Shown in pieces: positions 1-12,794 of a stretch of 64,000 bases of DNA (positions are counted from its first letter, which is position 1; the number at the start of each line of letters is the position of its first letter). The stretch comes from Dicaeum eximium (taxonomy: Eukaryota; Chordata; Aves; Passeriformes; Dicaeidae): the NCBI GenBank assembly GCA_013396995.1, contig VWZP01008292.1, positions 1,020,742 through 1,084,741 of the forward strand, given 5' to 3'. The notes under the pieces are model-generated. The model did no database searches. It saw only the letters and a program-made list of their open reading frames with translations, and was not told the DNA's origin. Both the position numbers and the translations under genes were made by a program.

Positions 1-879
1 CTGATACATGCAGGTCTCTAAAACAGGTTATGCTGGCAAAAGAAGACATCTTAAATTACCAAGCAAGTGCAGACCACACAAGAAATATTAATACATCTAA
101 CTAACCAGGTATTCATTATTTTCATTGGTAGTTGTGCCTGTCAGTGTTTAATGGTCACACCCCACTACATTTGCCTGAGCTACCGCTGATGCATTGGATA
201 AACACCTGCACTAGAAATAAATAAATTATGGGCTATTTCTTCTTGCTAGTTATCTTGAAATGCTAAGGTGGAAGGACAAGTTTATCATTCCATCAACTTA
301 ACATTTACAAATAAAAACCCACAAAAAAAAAGAAGCTACTATACGAGTAGCATATCTTGTGAAGCTAAGAATGGAGATGACACCTTAATAGTCTCTGGAA
401 ATCCATGTTTTCACAGTCCAATACCTCTTGTTCTACAGCTGATGTTCAAAATTAGTCAGGTGACTAATTCTATCAGGTGAAAATAAATTTCTTTACTGTA
501 GGCAGATTATCTTAGAGGTGAAAGCTAATATTAGAAGAAACAAATGCTGACCTAGGTGTTTTGTACAGCAATATAAGTAACCTTTTTCTGGAGAAATCTT
601 ACAACAAAAAACCATTGCATCCACAGGTACCTCCTGAAAGACTTAGGGTTATGCCTCATTGTATGAAGGGGTTCTTAAAATGGACTTGTATGCCAAAACT
701 CTTCATATGGCATACACAAGGAATACTTACTATTCCTATTAAAAAATGTTAAACAGAACATGGAAACAGATAGTCATGTAAATATATGTCAGCAAACAAT
801 ACCAAGTGTTTATTCAGAAAAGCTTTGCATGTTTGCTGCTTTCCATAGTTGCTCATCAAATGAACTATGTATTACTTAC
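1..879 (-). other. SYNE1: SYNE1 intron after E42 (partial)
   Basis: AT-rich sequence with no recognisable exon, RNA gene or repeat; short ORFs here look like chance. Confidence 0.7.
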
Positions 880-1006
880 CAGCTGTTTGTGTTTCAGTGC
901 TGTTCATGTTAATAAGTCCTGAAAATTTTTCTTCTTCCTCCTTCAGTTTATATCCAAGCCTTCTTACTGAGTCTATGCTTCCACTGCATTCACCTAGCAG
1001 TTTCAT
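880..1006 (-). CDS. SYNE1: SYNE1 exon E42 (most 3' exon in the window)
   Basis: The 127-bp exon reads MKLLGECSGSIDSVRRLGYK to STETQTA plus G. Helix with Lys/Glu-rich KLKEEEEKF. Acceptor AACACAG, donor GTAAGT (874-879). The ATG is internal, not a start. The next exon, expected to continue with VIDRWELL in mammals, is beyond the left edge. Confidence 0.95.
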
Positions 1007-1856
1007 CTGTGTTAACAAACAAAATATTCCTTTTCAATATGCACTGTACAGGACTAATTGTATGGACAGTGAGAATTAAAATGCAACTTCCAGAAATTTC
1101 CAAAAGTAAGTATGTGTGAAGAAAAAGATCTATTATTTTAACAATCTGTGCTGATACTACCAAAAAAAGTATACGCAGACAATAAAGGCCTAAAGCATAA
1201 GTTATACAGAAATAACTTAGTACCATTATGCCAAATCGTTCTAGATATCTTAGGTGCCATCTTTTCTAAATTTTAAGACACTACAGCAAAGACACTAGAA
1301 GATTGATAAAGAAAATTAACTTAAATGTGGAAACATTACTATGCATGCAAGCAGGCAATTTTTCAATTCTGTCCTTAATAAAATTATTTGAATGGCTTAG
1401 AGACAGATTTATCTGTCAAAAAACCTCTCTAAGAAAGCTTTTAAATCAGGGATTCCATATATGCAACCTTGCTTATATGACACATGCTTACAATTCATTA
1501 GCAAGATGATTGCTGTGCCTACAGCTATAAAACATGCTTTTAAAAACAGAGGAATTTCAAACAAGGATATCATCATTAGATGGATAAAAGCATTTGTGAG
1601 AAAGTACTTCTAGACATCTGCAAAAATGTAATAGGAAAATAAATTCCTTAGAGCCGTGTTCCTCTAATCTTATGCTATTGTAAACACACTAATAGCATAA
1701 ACAACAATAGTGTGTGGTTAAGGGCAGTAACCACACCGTGAGTCTGAGCAGCAGTTTTTTGCTAATTGCTCTGCAGAAGCAGCTGCGCCTCCTTCAATGG
1801 CCAAGCTAAGCCAAGCTTGCAGAGCATATCTGACTGGGGCTCCAAAGCACACTCAC

Positions 1857-1999
1857 ATATCCTCTGTAAGTGGAATCCAGTTCTGGTCCTGTAGGTGTCT
1901 TGCTACGGATGATGTTTTCTGTTTGCTGGATCTGGAAGCGGCTGGTGTCCAAGGCCTTGTCCAGCTGTCGGATATGTGCTTCCAGGGCACCTGGTTCCC
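1857..1999 (-). CDS. SYNE1: SYNE1 exon E41
   Basis: The 143-bp exon starts with GG completing Gly, then EPGALEAHIRQLDKALDTSR to ELDSTYRGY. QIQQTENIIRSKTPTGPEL is a nesprin-1 signature before the last repeats. Acceptor GATACAG, donor GTGAGT. Confidence 0.96.
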
Positions 2000-3945
2000 C
2001 TGTATCAATACCAAAAAAGAGAGACTGTCACCCCAAATTTTGCAAATTCTTTTTTTTCCTTGCCCGGGCAGAATAGATATTAGGAATACTGTTTAGATTA
2101 GATAGTGAAGGAGAAACGTGGCAGCAGCAGTATGAGTGGTACAATGTCAAAGCTAAGTGATAAATAGTTACATTAGAGAGTGTTAGCAACCTTCAAAAGA
2201 TAACACCAATGAACAAGCTTGCCATAAGAATACTACAGAATAGTCCACAGTTTAAAGTAGGCTTGTAAATTATTCTGAAGTGACTTTTCCCTCATATTGA
2301 ATGCCTTGTCCTTTTTTTAAAGAGAAAGTTCTCAGCAAATCATACTCTAGCATCACTGATTTTGGGAAACACCTTGTTCTCTTTCACAAACACTGTCAAA
2401 TAAAACCCTGTAACCCAAATCTCCATTTGTATGACCTAAATCCATGTGAAAATTTGGTAGCTTCATTTCTCTTTGTATTATTGCTCCCCACTAAAAAGCA
2501 GTAGAATTTGCATCTCCATGAAAGGATCCTATTTGTATACAATTTTAGAGACTAAAAGTGGCACACAAATGCTAAGTGATACTGTCATAACAATATTGTC
2601 AAAATCCATAGATGACTGGACATCTTGGAGGCCTGCAGCAAGTAGTCTGTGACTCCTCTGGGCAACCACACTAAGTAGCAAAATTTCTATAATTTTTCCA
2701 ATTACATACTTGACAAAGGTCATGCTTAACATATATGCAAGATGGTATTATTCATTCAAGCTATAGAGAACTATATCAATGTTTTTGAAGCAGGACTAAC
2801 TTGTAGTTTCCTTACAGGGGTCAGCTGAATTCTGTGATATAAATTAGCTACAGACAATTCTAATGTGAAGCAGGCTGCAGCCTAGAGGACCACGAGATCC
2901 TTCTTATCCATATTCTATCACTATGCCTGATTTCCATCTGTTTACAAAGACAGTTTGAATTTATTCATAAAGACACAATTAAAAACATGATTAGAAAGGA
3001 GAGCCTTCTGTCCACCTAATTACAGAAAATGAAGCCTCTTGGATGATTAATATTTTTTCATATAAAACACCACCTCACCCCAAATGGACAGGAAAAAGTG
3101 TTCAACTATGTTCCTCGCTCATTACTTTAAAAATTTTTTTGTGGGTCAGGAGACTAAACAGAAAAATGAAACTTTTTCCATAAGTACTGCTATTACTTAT
3201 ACACGTAATCAATAATATTATTTCACTAATTTGGGGAGTAAATAAAAATCGATGGTGACCTGGAGGCTTGTGTCACAGACACTAAGATTTTAATTGTTTG
3301 TTTTTTGCACTGAAGTCATTATTTAAAAAGAGGAAAACTGTGAAATCATTAGAAAAGGTATTTGCAAATGCATCTATTTCCTCCAAGTGAGTAATTGAAC
3401 AAATGAGACAGAAGGTTTAATCTTGTGCAATGAGAAAAGAAAATAATTTTCCAATATATGAGACTAAGATAAAGACAGTACCTCAACATGACATTTTGAT
3501 CACATGAAACAACAACTAACCTAAAAGTTTATATCTGTGTGATAATCCAAGATGGATTATCTGTGTTAAAATAAAATAAATGCAAACCCAAAAAATTAGA
3601 TGTTGTTCTGTACCTTTTCCTTCTGCCTTAAGATGTAACAATGTATTAACTCTGGTTGATGGACACAAGGGAAAAAAGACCAATAGGATCAGTTTAGTTT
3701 AGTTAGCCAAGGTGGGAGGGCTAATACTTCAGACATCATTGTTTCATCCATGCCCCCAATGGTACCTTTAAGCGCAGCAGTAAAGCAGAAGGATACTTCT
3801 AAGTTAATATGCCAATGTTGTTATGTAAGAAATATTTATCTTGTGAGTTGTGAAAAGATAGCAGATGCTAGGAGAAGAGAAGGAAGTTACACTTGTGCAC
3901 CATGGCATTTGCATCTGGCTATGCTTAGTCTTTTATGATGCCTAC
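2000..3945 (-). other. SYNE1: SYNE1 intron between E40 and E41
   Basis: About 1.9 kb of unique-looking AT-rich sequence. No mobile element recognised. Elements controlling cassette exon E40 could lie here, but I see no decisive motif. Confidence 0.7.
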
Positions 3946-4014
3946 CAGAGATATTTTTGAGGGCGTTTTCTGTGAGTGTTACATAGGCCTCAAGAGTTTC
4001 AGGGATCTCTACAT
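3946..4014 (-). CDS. SYNE1: SYNE1 exon E40: 69-bp cassette exon (DV23-type)
   Basis: The 69-bp exon adds exactly 23 codons in phase 1-1: with the G from E39 it starts DVEIPETLEAYVTLTENA and ends KNIS. Acceptor TTTTCAG, donor GTAGGC. Size, position, phase and the DVEIPE start agree with the 23-residue alternative insert (often called DV23) of mammalian SYNE1. Because E39 and E41 are joined in the same phase, inclusion and skipping both keep the frame. The C-terminal half is less like the mammalian insert as I remember it. Confidence 0.85.
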
Positions 4015-4859
4015 CTGAAAAGATAAAAGCACAATCTGAATTGATGGCTCAGCAATGGCTGTCTCCTTACAGGAGTAGTCCTTTTCATGGGATGGATTAA
4101 ATAAATTGTTCCGATAGCAAACATTCTCTCTGGAGAAGGAAAAAGATGAGGACTGAAACACAGGGAGGCCACTACAAAGTCTCTTAAGATCCAGGCAAAC
4201 CTGACTCTTTCCAGAGCAATGACCTGGAAAGCAAAAGACAGCCACAAAATCAGAGTAAAATACACTGGTATGTCTTATCCCACACTAGCTCCATTTGGGC
4301 ACTCTAACTTGTTAAGATTTATTACACAAAGCACAAACACTTAGAAAGGATTTCTAACTTCACTGGAGAACAAGACCCAGGATCCCACCTCAGACTAAAC
4401 ACTCATTTGCTGGACTCCTGCCTGAATCAGGGCAGAGTTAGGATTTACTTGAACACTTGAAGATTTTCTCTGTGGGTCTCTCCCACAGCATTTCTTCATT
4501 AGTTTGTCCTGCACTTTTTGCCATATCCAGTATAGTTTCTTCTAGTCAGAATAACTTAGGACACAAGGCTGTTACAGCTGACATATTCCATCTGGCAGGC
4601 CTCACGCACAGATACACAGCCAATTCCCTGCCATATCATGTACGCCTCTGCCATTTTCCAAGGCTGTCATCACCCAGGAATCTCCACCAATGTCTCTAAG
4701 GCCAGAGGGCCACTGAGATCACTTAGGAAACACTATTTAAAGTCATCAGGGGCTATTTAAAGTACTTTTCCATGAGAATCTTGGCCACACAATCACACAT
4801 ATAACATTTGCTTTTTTTTTGTACTCGCAGAAAACAGAGCACTCAGTCTGCCACCATAC

Positions 4860-5190
4860 CTGCTATGCCAGCTGCTCCTCTCAGGTAGAAGTCTTTTTCT
4901 TGCCCTCCGTCTTCTTCTGAGTGCAGTGCCCGTGAAACGGCTGTCTCCAGGTCCCTGCTAAGGTCGTAGTCATGATCCCACTCCAGGGGGATGGAGTCCA
5001 CGCTCGCAGGGGTATCTCGCCCCGACCGCTCGCTCCTCAGTGGCTGGGAAAGAGGCAGCGAAAGGTTGGAAGAGGGGTGCGGGGAGAGAACGCTGTCCGC
5101 AGATTTGTCATGCCAGCGTATGTCAGAGAGATCTGCTGATTCATCCAGATCCACCTCTCTGTCAGAGAGGTCGTGCTCGTCATCTGCCAG
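4860..5190 (-). CDS. SYNE1: SYNE1 exon E39: Ser-rich acidic inter-repeat linker
   Basis: At 331 bp this is the largest exon here and the only one that is mostly not spectrin repeat. It reads LADDEHDLSDREVDLDE, a Ser/Pro/Leu stretch (HPSSNLSLPLSQPLRSERSG), then RDTPASVDSIPLEWDHDYD and acidic EEDGGQEKDFYLRGAAG. Nesprins carry a conserved non-repeat adaptive region at this place, near the C-terminal repeats of nesprin-1-alpha; Ser-Pro and Thr-Pro sites suggest phosphorylation (inference). The exon is phase 0 to 1 and ends with G, which can be completed either by AT of the cassette exon E40 (Asp) or by GG of E41 (Gly). Acceptor TTCTAG, donor GTATGG. Confidence 0.96.
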
Positions 5191-6080
5191 CTAGAAGCAT
5201 AATGCAAACAGAAGTGATCAATGAAACGTGCAGAGGCACTGCGTGGTCAGCCTGGGTCAGTGAAATAAAGCAGCATTAGGTGACAGGCACACTGGTGGGG
5301 TTTTCATTTTGCACATTTCCTTTTGCACTTTCCCTTCATTGTTTTTAAGGTGTACTAAAAAAACCAGAACAACAAAGATTAAAGTGCCAGCTCATTTTAA
5401 TTACTTGAGGCACATAAAGTTTCACATAAGGCAAGTATCTCCAGACTTTTACTGATATTACTTCAATGCAAATATTAAGTTAGAAGAACCTCTGGAATAA
5501 ATTAATAGAAAGCATAAGTGATCTTTGTCATGAGTATTGCTCTCACTATGTTATTTCATATTTTGAAACCCCTGGATTTTGTTCCTTTCATTCAGTACAA
5601 CTTGAGCTACCAAAAATTGTTTTCTTTTCACTTTCTCCTTTTGTTTTCCTTTTCCATTTTTGAGCTTGTGTTCAACTCTGGAGACAAATTTCTGTCTCTT
5701 CTGGTGAGAAAAATAATTTTATCATTGTATTTTTTGAAAAAACAACGTAGTAAGCTGCCAGTCAAACTATCTGACAGTGCAGGGAGATGCTCTTATGACC
5801 AATATCACAGTGCTACTCTTGTGAATAAAGTTTTATAAATCTCCAATTCACATGCATTTTCATGATGATTTACAGAATTTCCAGATTTTGTCAGCTTGCT
5901 CTCTGAACACGACACAAATAGCATGTAATGGAAGGGAGGCAGATGGTCAGGGTTGCAACAAAATTTAACCACAGGACTTTTGGAAAGTTACTTAGGTTTC
6001 ATTTCAGCATCTTTCCTCATTCTCGCATTTGTAAAATGGCAAGGGACCAAACAAGCAAGAACATATGCAAATATACACAC

Positions 6081-6272
6081 AGGAAGGCGGATAAGTTTCT
6101 TGTGATAGCGCTCCACACGCCCAAAGACCTCTTGGCAGTAACGACGCAGCTCATCTAGCTCTTCTTCAATCACAGCTGCATCCAGGGGCTCACTCTTCTC
6201 AATGAGCTGCTCACCTTGCACAATTATCTGCTCAATTTTGCTGTTGTTCAGGGAAATTTCTTGCTGGAAAGC
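6081..6272 (-). CDS. SYNE1: SYNE1 exon E38
   Basis: The 192-bp phase 0-0 exon reads AFQQEISLNNSKIEQIIVQG to YHKKLIRLP. It completes the repeat before the linker of E39; EELDELRRYCQEVFGRVERY is helix C. Acceptor TACACAG, donor GTGTGT. Confidence 0.96.
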
Positions 6273-6965
6273 CTGTGTAAAAGAAAAGCCCATGCTTTAT
6301 CAACAAAATCAACACGACAACAATCTGGGTAATTAAAGATGCAAGTATTAAGAGTTTTACAGAAAGAATGGTTTGGGTAACAAACAGGGATTGTGCCAAA
6401 TACTCTTGTCATGAGCAACAATGAGCAATTAAATTAAATTTAGCGTTCCACAGACCTTCAAGCCAAAACCAGTGATACTTCATGGTTTACCATCTCATTC
6501 CTTACTTGTTGAATTTGGAAAGAAAGCTCTTCTCTAAACAAGCCATGCCAATGACAAAATGTCTAGAATGAACACAGATGCTAAACCTAGCACAGTGGAA
6601 TTTTGGATAATGTGACATTTGGTATTGTTCTCTCCAGATAAGGAGCTTTCTGATGCAGAAATAGTTGAGAAATGTAGTAATTATTAGATATTAGCAATAA
6701 AGGAGACCTTACACAAACATTTTTTATTTATTTTTCCTATTTTGATGAGGGGAAAGTGCACTATAAACCCTGGTTTTTCTTTTTACATTTTTCACAGATC
6801 AAAGATCTTCTATTTTGACAGAAAAGTACATATTGGAATCTGACATAACTCATAAATTTTGAGGTTGAAGTCTCGGCCTGCAAGTAAAGGAAACACGCCA
6901 GGCTGCATGGGGTTTTTTTCCCCCTTCTTTCATTGCTCCTTCTGTAACCACCCAATTGTTCTTAC

Positions 6966-7103
6966 CTTAAGTTGCTTTATCTTTGCTTGGACATCACACT
7001 CTGAGAAGTGCTCGATGTTGGTCAGCTGCAGGTCCATCTCTGTTAGCCATACCAGGATGCTGTCACGTGCTGTTTCAAACTCCTCCCGCTGGCCAATGAA
7101 ATG
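6966..7103 (-). CDS. SYNE1: SYNE1 exon E37
   Basis: The 138-bp phase 0-0 exon reads HFIGQREEFETARDSILVWL to AKIKQLK. ILVWLTEMDLQLTNIEHF is helix A and highly conserved. Acceptor CCTCCAG, donor GTAAGA. Confidence 0.96.
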
Positions 7104-7501
7104 CTGGAGGGTGGAAAATTGATGGCATGAAATGACCACAACCATGAAAACCCCCAGCAATAGTAGGAAAATTACTTTCATCCCCATCAAACCCAATTTA
7201 AACTCAGTACACCTTCTTCATTCATTTCCTACATGCTTTCTAAGGTTTCTTTTAAGTGACACCATCTAGAGCTGCAATTAGCTGACCTAAGAAAGTTATC
7301 TTCTGTGAGGAAGGCGGTGTTTGATGTCACCAAGCATTTGCCTACAGTCTGGTTACTTTGGACTAAATGAACTGATGAGCTTCCTTCTATTCCAAAAGTA
7401 GAAATCCCCCAAAACCACTGTGCAAATGCATTAAACTGAAAGCTGCTGAAGGACCCTTGATTCATAACTAGAGTAGAGAAGTCTTAAAAATGGAAAAATA
7501 C

Positions 7502-7684
7502 TTTTAGCCTGCGCAGGATGGAGGTAACTCGCTTTTGTAAATTGTCCCATCTCTGGTTCCCCTCATGAACCATCTGCTTGAGGCTGCCGTCGGAGTCAGT
7601 GCGGTTCTCCCGTGCCAGGCGCCGATACTGCTTATTGATCAGCTCCAGCTGAGTCAGGCTCTCATGCACTTGTCTCTGGAAAGC
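7502..7684 (-). CDS. SYNE1: SYNE1 exon E36
   Basis: The 183-bp phase 0-0 exon reads AFQRQVHESLTQLELINKQY to VTSILRRLK, with NQRWDNLQKRV as helix C. Donor is GTATTT, a weak 5' splice site at +4 to +6. Acceptor GCTTTAG. Confidence 0.95.
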
Positions 7685-7862
7685 CTAAAGCAGTATGAAC
7701 AAAAGACACCTTCAGAATTTTAATTACTGAAATCACGATACATATATAGATCTCTTGCCTTATTTTGACCCTTCTTCTGCACTCTGACTTATGTAAGCCA
7801 ATAAAATACACTAGTTGGAGACATCTCCTGAGGGCTACCCTATAGACATGCTGCATTCTGAT

Positions 7863-7916
7863 TAAAAAAAGCAACCCCCCCCCCCAAAAAAACCCCTCCA
7901 AAAAACCCAAAAAAGT
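7863..7916. repeat. C/A homopolymer tract
   Basis: Runs of C (11) and A interleaved with short C and A blocks. Low-complexity sequence that produces spurious Phe/Gly ORFs on the opposite strand. Confidence 0.85.
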
Positions 7917-8464
7917 TAATAAAACTGACACAGTTCACTGAATGAGAAATTGCAACATGAATATCTGTTACAAAGGCAAAATCAGTACAAAAAAAGGGCT
8001 CTTGTTTCTGTGAAATTATATGCTTTTGTATTTGAGAACAGAAATACAAACAATGAACATGAAACTTCTTAAAAAAAAAAAAGAAACAGAAATCCAAGAT
8101 TCCTGTGGCTTCACTGGATTTCTCTTCACATATTGAATTTGCTGAAATGCAAACATTGAAGAGATTTGAGCAATTGTTTATTCTGAAACACGATACTAAA
8201 TGAGATATCTCTTTATATTTAGTATACTGGTGTGCAAGTCAGTTTTGTCTTAAAATATTCACAGAAAAGAAAATGTCTTGAATATCCATGCCAACTTATG
8301 TCTGGACAAATATTTGCACCATGTACTTTTGGTGCTTGCTCTGCTGTTACAAGGGCCACAGAGATGCAGCTGAAGTGCACAGGTGACTTAGCCCACAGCT
8401 TTTATGTTGTGACTAGCAACCATGAAACTTGGAGGAAGCACCTTGTAAAGAAATGACTGAATTA

Positions 8465-8525
8465 ATACTACTATTACTACTACTACTACTACTAACAACA
8501 ACAATAATAACAACAATAGCAACAG
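8465..8525. repeat. Trinucleotide microsatellite (ACT)n/(AAC)n
   Basis: Nine or so ACT units, one interrupted, followed by imperfect AAC/AAT units. Confidence 0.9.
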
Positions 8526-9591
8526 AATACTTTTTTTCAAAAATCTACTTGTTTTTATCTTTCACATCACTGAAATAGAAAAGCACTCAAAAGAAGACCT
8601 AAAAACCTAGATTATACCAGCTCTGTTTTGAATACAAGTAAGGTTTGGATCCCAGCGTAGTTCTACAAACTTGCTGTCTGATATTCCTCACAATATAATA
8701 AAACAGTCAATCTCTTCCAAAACTAGACACCTCCTTTAATAAGGACTGTAGAACTGGGATAGGTAATATACTTCTGTAGAGAAATTTTAATTAAACATGT
8801 GAGTTTTCTACATAAAAAGATACATATTTAATACTGTACCATGTATGCTCATTCAAAGCTAAAGATGAGATAAGCACATTTCTGCTGTAATACCAGAGAA
8901 GAAAGTAAATGAACTGGTTGGAAAAAAGATCAAATTCCGTAGAGTCCTGTCAACATAATTATTCTCTTCATTGAATGGCCATCAAATTGGGTAGGGGACA
9001 ACCAAAAAGGAGCAGATGCTCTTGCAGCTAGGGTGAAATGTTCAGTAGAACTGAATTAATTTAAAATTGCACAAGTATTCCTATATTGGAGGCACAATTC
9101 TGACTGTATTTACTAGGATCATGAAATCTAGAAGTGTGCAGTTGTTGTTTCACCTGTTACCAAGCCTTCTGCAGCAGAAGAACAGCTGTTTATTTCCCTT
9201 CCATTTTTTCATCTCAGCTACACAAGAATTCATCTGTTGCATTCCTTCCTGTAACCTCTTTTCATTTCTACATAAACTACTGGAGAGGAAGTTTGGTTTT
9301 ATGCAGTGAAGTCAGTGAGAGCCATCTCTGACCTCTGTGCTCAAGAACTGAAAGGTTCCTATATGGTCTGATGAGCTCTTTTTGTTATGTGCTGTCGTTT
9401 TTTTAAATTAAAGTGCAGATATGGAGAAGAAAATAAAATTAGAAAAAATGCCTAGTTAAAGCAGAAACCTGCTTCTGTTAGTATTTGTAAGTGGCTTCTT
9501 ACTGAATTCACAGTAAAGCTGCTGAATGCCACTGGATTTGAATACCACATTGCCTTCCTGCTCTTTGGTAGGCAAAGAAATCAAGTGCCAG

Positions 9592-9640
9592 GAAAAAAAA
9601 AAAGGGAAAAAAAAAGAAAGAAAAAAGAGAAAGAATGAAA
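9592..9640. repeat. A-rich GA tract
   Basis: Poly-A with interspersed G; encodes a spurious Lys-rich ORF. Confidence 0.85.
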
Positions 9641-10947
9641 CTACAGGGAAAGGAGGTTTTTGGAGAGGCTATATACTGTTCTCTTTGTATCTTGTTCCTG
9701 CTGACATTTTATAGACAGTAAAAAATGCACAAGTCTGCTGCAGAGGAAAGGTCATCATAACAGCTGAGGTTCAATGAAACAGACTTTGAGCAAAGTCAAT
9801 TCAGCTGTAAAAATCAAAGAGTCAATATGCTTGTGCAATGGCTTCTCATACAGAGACTTACTGAATAAGAGATTTAAATCCTGATCATCACATAAAGGGA
9901 CAATGGGAAAGAGATCTGAGGCAGAGTGTTTGTGCCCAGGAAGCAAACGTTTCTATACTATGGCAATCTACCTGGCCATAATGAAGTCTGGACTAATGAA
10001 GTCTGTCTAAAACCAAAACCTGGCCAATACATTCATAAATGTGAATGTCAATCATACAACACAGCACTTCACAGTTTATGTTTTTGATTTAACCGTTAAA
10101 CCAAAACCAATCAACTGTGCTTAGACATTGTTAAAATTTGCATTTCTTCTTCACAGCAAATTCTTTACAGCGTCTGACTGTTTATGGCATTACCTAAATA
10201 ATTTGTTCTCTTTCTTCTCTCCCCTCTTGACATAGTCTTTGCAGATATGAATCCAAGCAAAAGATTTTCCTCTGTGACTCACCAGGCGATGTGCATGTGT
10301 GCTTTACACACAGGTTTACAGTCCCCTGTAACTGTGAGACGAGCCCTCACATGGCAGCGGACAAAACAGAGTCATGTAACAGGCTCCTAAGCACTGACCA
10401 AAGGGACAGCTTCTCAGTTCTGAAGCTGTGCTTCAAAAAAAGTGCTTAACTTTTTTAAGTCACAGGGGACACCATGTGGATGTATAACAGTATTTGCACG
10501 TACATGAATTTCATGTATAAGGATCCAAAGGGGGGATATTCTGCATCCTACGAGACTTCAGAGAGCTGGCTTCGGAGAGTTATGGAAAGAAGAGGAAGGA
10601 TGAAATCAAAGCAAAAGCTAGAACATGTAGCATGCATTTGAAGAGGCACTTGGTGAAGAGAGATTTAGGAAGGTTCTGGAACTCCAACTGACTGGACATA
10701 CTAAAAAGTTGCAGAAATAAAAAAGGTGAGGAATTTGGCTTTGGTGAACAAACGTGGAGGCACTTCCAGTTGCCACCTTCCACTGTCTTTTCATCATAGG
10801 AACCTACCACTGAAGACAGCCACAAAATCATCAACTCCACTTTATTAATGCAGCATCTCTGCTGTAACTTGGTTATGGGAAGGAAGAACACCAGCTGGCT
10901 GCTGCAATATGATCAGTAGGTATTAAATTCCAACCACTATAAATCAC

Positions 10948-11098
10948 CTCAAATTTCTTCAGTTCTTCCTTAGCAACAGTGTAAAGCACACCAGAGGAGC
11001 TTGGGAAAGCAGCTGTCCTCTCAGAGGCTTTCAGCCACTCTTCAAATCTAGAGTAGTCATCCAAAAATTTTTGCCATAGCCGCCAGGTCTCTTCAATT
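10948..11098 (-). CDS. SYNE1: SYNE1 exon E35
   Basis: The 151-bp exon starts with one base completing Lys, then IEETWRLWQKFLDDYSRFEE to AKEELKKFE. WRLWQKFLDDYSRFEEWL is a helix A with several aromatics. Acceptor GTTGCAG, donor GTGATT. Confidence 0.96.
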
Positions 11099-12794
11099 CT
11101 GCAACAGATAACGGAAAATTAGAGAATACTTGGACTGATGGCCAGTTGACCTACAGAACTTTAACCTGTCATCTGCAACAGCAAACTAGCACTGCAGCAG
11201 ACAATAACTGACTAATAATCTAACTCAGCCAGCCAGACTGATAAACAGACCACAGGGAAGGCTGGCTCATTCCAGAATGAGCTAGAATAAGATGAAGGCA
11301 TTTTTTTTAATCCATCTAATTTTGGAATCAGTATAAAAAAGTTCTAAGCTTGTAATAGGAGCTCTAAAAAGCTGAGCACGCACTAAATAACTTCTGAAAT
11401 GCAGTGCCAGTGACATCAGTAAAGCTGTTCTTTAATACAAATAACTGTTTCTAGTACAATAAAGATCCTAAATACTGATAGCTCAGTACACGTACCAGTA
11501 CAAATCCACCAAAGCATAATGTGTACATTCTAAGAAAGTAAAACAGAGTTCCATGCATAGTTCCACATTAACTTAAAATAGTTCTGAATTGATATTTTGG
11601 ACACAAAGTAATGAAAGCCCATGTATGCTCATGACAGACTATGTCAAAGATAGAACTTATAAATGTAGTTCTAAGTAGAACTTATAACACAGAACTTAGA
11701 TACAATTCAAGAATTTCCATGCCAATAGTATAAAATTGCTTAAAGATATGAATCTATGGATATAGATTCAAACCTAGAAGCAATAAATGTTTTGCAAAAA
11801 ATAAACAAGAAACTTTACTAAATACATTAAGAATATCCCACAAAATGAAAGATCATAAAAAATTCAATTCAGCATTTTGAAACATCAAATTCTTCCTAGA
11901 TTTTTTATATGACTGTATAAACATGACAGAAATAAGCTTCATAAAGCTTACAAAAGTAAAAAAGTTAAAAAGTTAAAAAAAGTTAAAAAAACTTAAAAAG
12001 TTAAAAGAAAACATCTTAAATACAGGAATTTAGATCTGAAAACATGTCTCATTTCTAAGTCAGCACACAGTACATAGCATTGCCCCACATCATTAACCTT
12101 CACCATTATTGCTCTTGAAGTCACCAAGCTATCCTGTGTGGGAATAGAAAATTGGAATATTTTGATTATGATGGTCTAAGCATATGCAGTTACCCAGACT
12201 ACACCCAAGAATCCTGGGTGCTGTGGCCCTCATTTGCTCAGCACAGCTAAGGTGGACAGTGAAGAAATTCCATGTAAGTGTTCAGTCTTAAAATTCTTCC
12301 AAATTAACAAAGTCAGACATAAGAGAAACTGCTGAGGAACACTGGCTACCTATAAACATTTATACCTGGCATAACATTTCACCCATTCAATAACTAATTT
12401 CCCATCAATCTCAGTAGTTCTTGTGTAATTTTAAGTGTTACAACCTCCCTTTTAGATCATGTTTTCTAAATCTCTTGGAGTCACTGCTATCATCTAAACT
12501 TTCTCTAGTTTCTCTCTCATCATATCTACAAAGCATGGGAAATAATAAATCATTCTATTGAAGGACTTGTGAGTGAAATTTGATGATTGTTATCTGTACT
12601 TTGTATAAAGGCATGTGCAACCCAAAATTTCATTTTTTTCACAGAGGCATAGCAGGTATTGGTTTCTACTCAGTGTATGATCTTTTTCTGAACCTTGCAG
12701 TCTTTTATTCAGTACTACAACCACATAATATACATCCCATCCTGTATTTCTGCCAGTGGAAGGAAATACTAGTCTGTAGGTCTTTTAGACTTAC
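11099..12794 (-). other. SYNE1: SYNE1 intron between E34 and E35
   Basis: 1.7 kb AT-rich, with one (GTTAAAAA)-like low-complexity tract at 11951-12010; otherwise nothing recognised. Confidence 0.7.
11951..12010. repeat. GTTAAAAA-type low-complexity tandem tract
   Basis: Six or so imperfect units of AAGTTAAAA with variable A-run length. Confidence 0.8.

Larger units (their letters stand above)
7685..10947 (-). other. SYNE1: SYNE1 intron between E35 and E36
   Basis: 3.3 kb holding a C/A homopolymer tract, a trinucleotide microsatellite and an A-rich tract (listed separately). Nothing else recognised. Confidence 0.7.

Noticed and set aside
4991..5279. Plus-strand ORFs opposite E39
   Set aside because: Antisense shadows of the linker exon.
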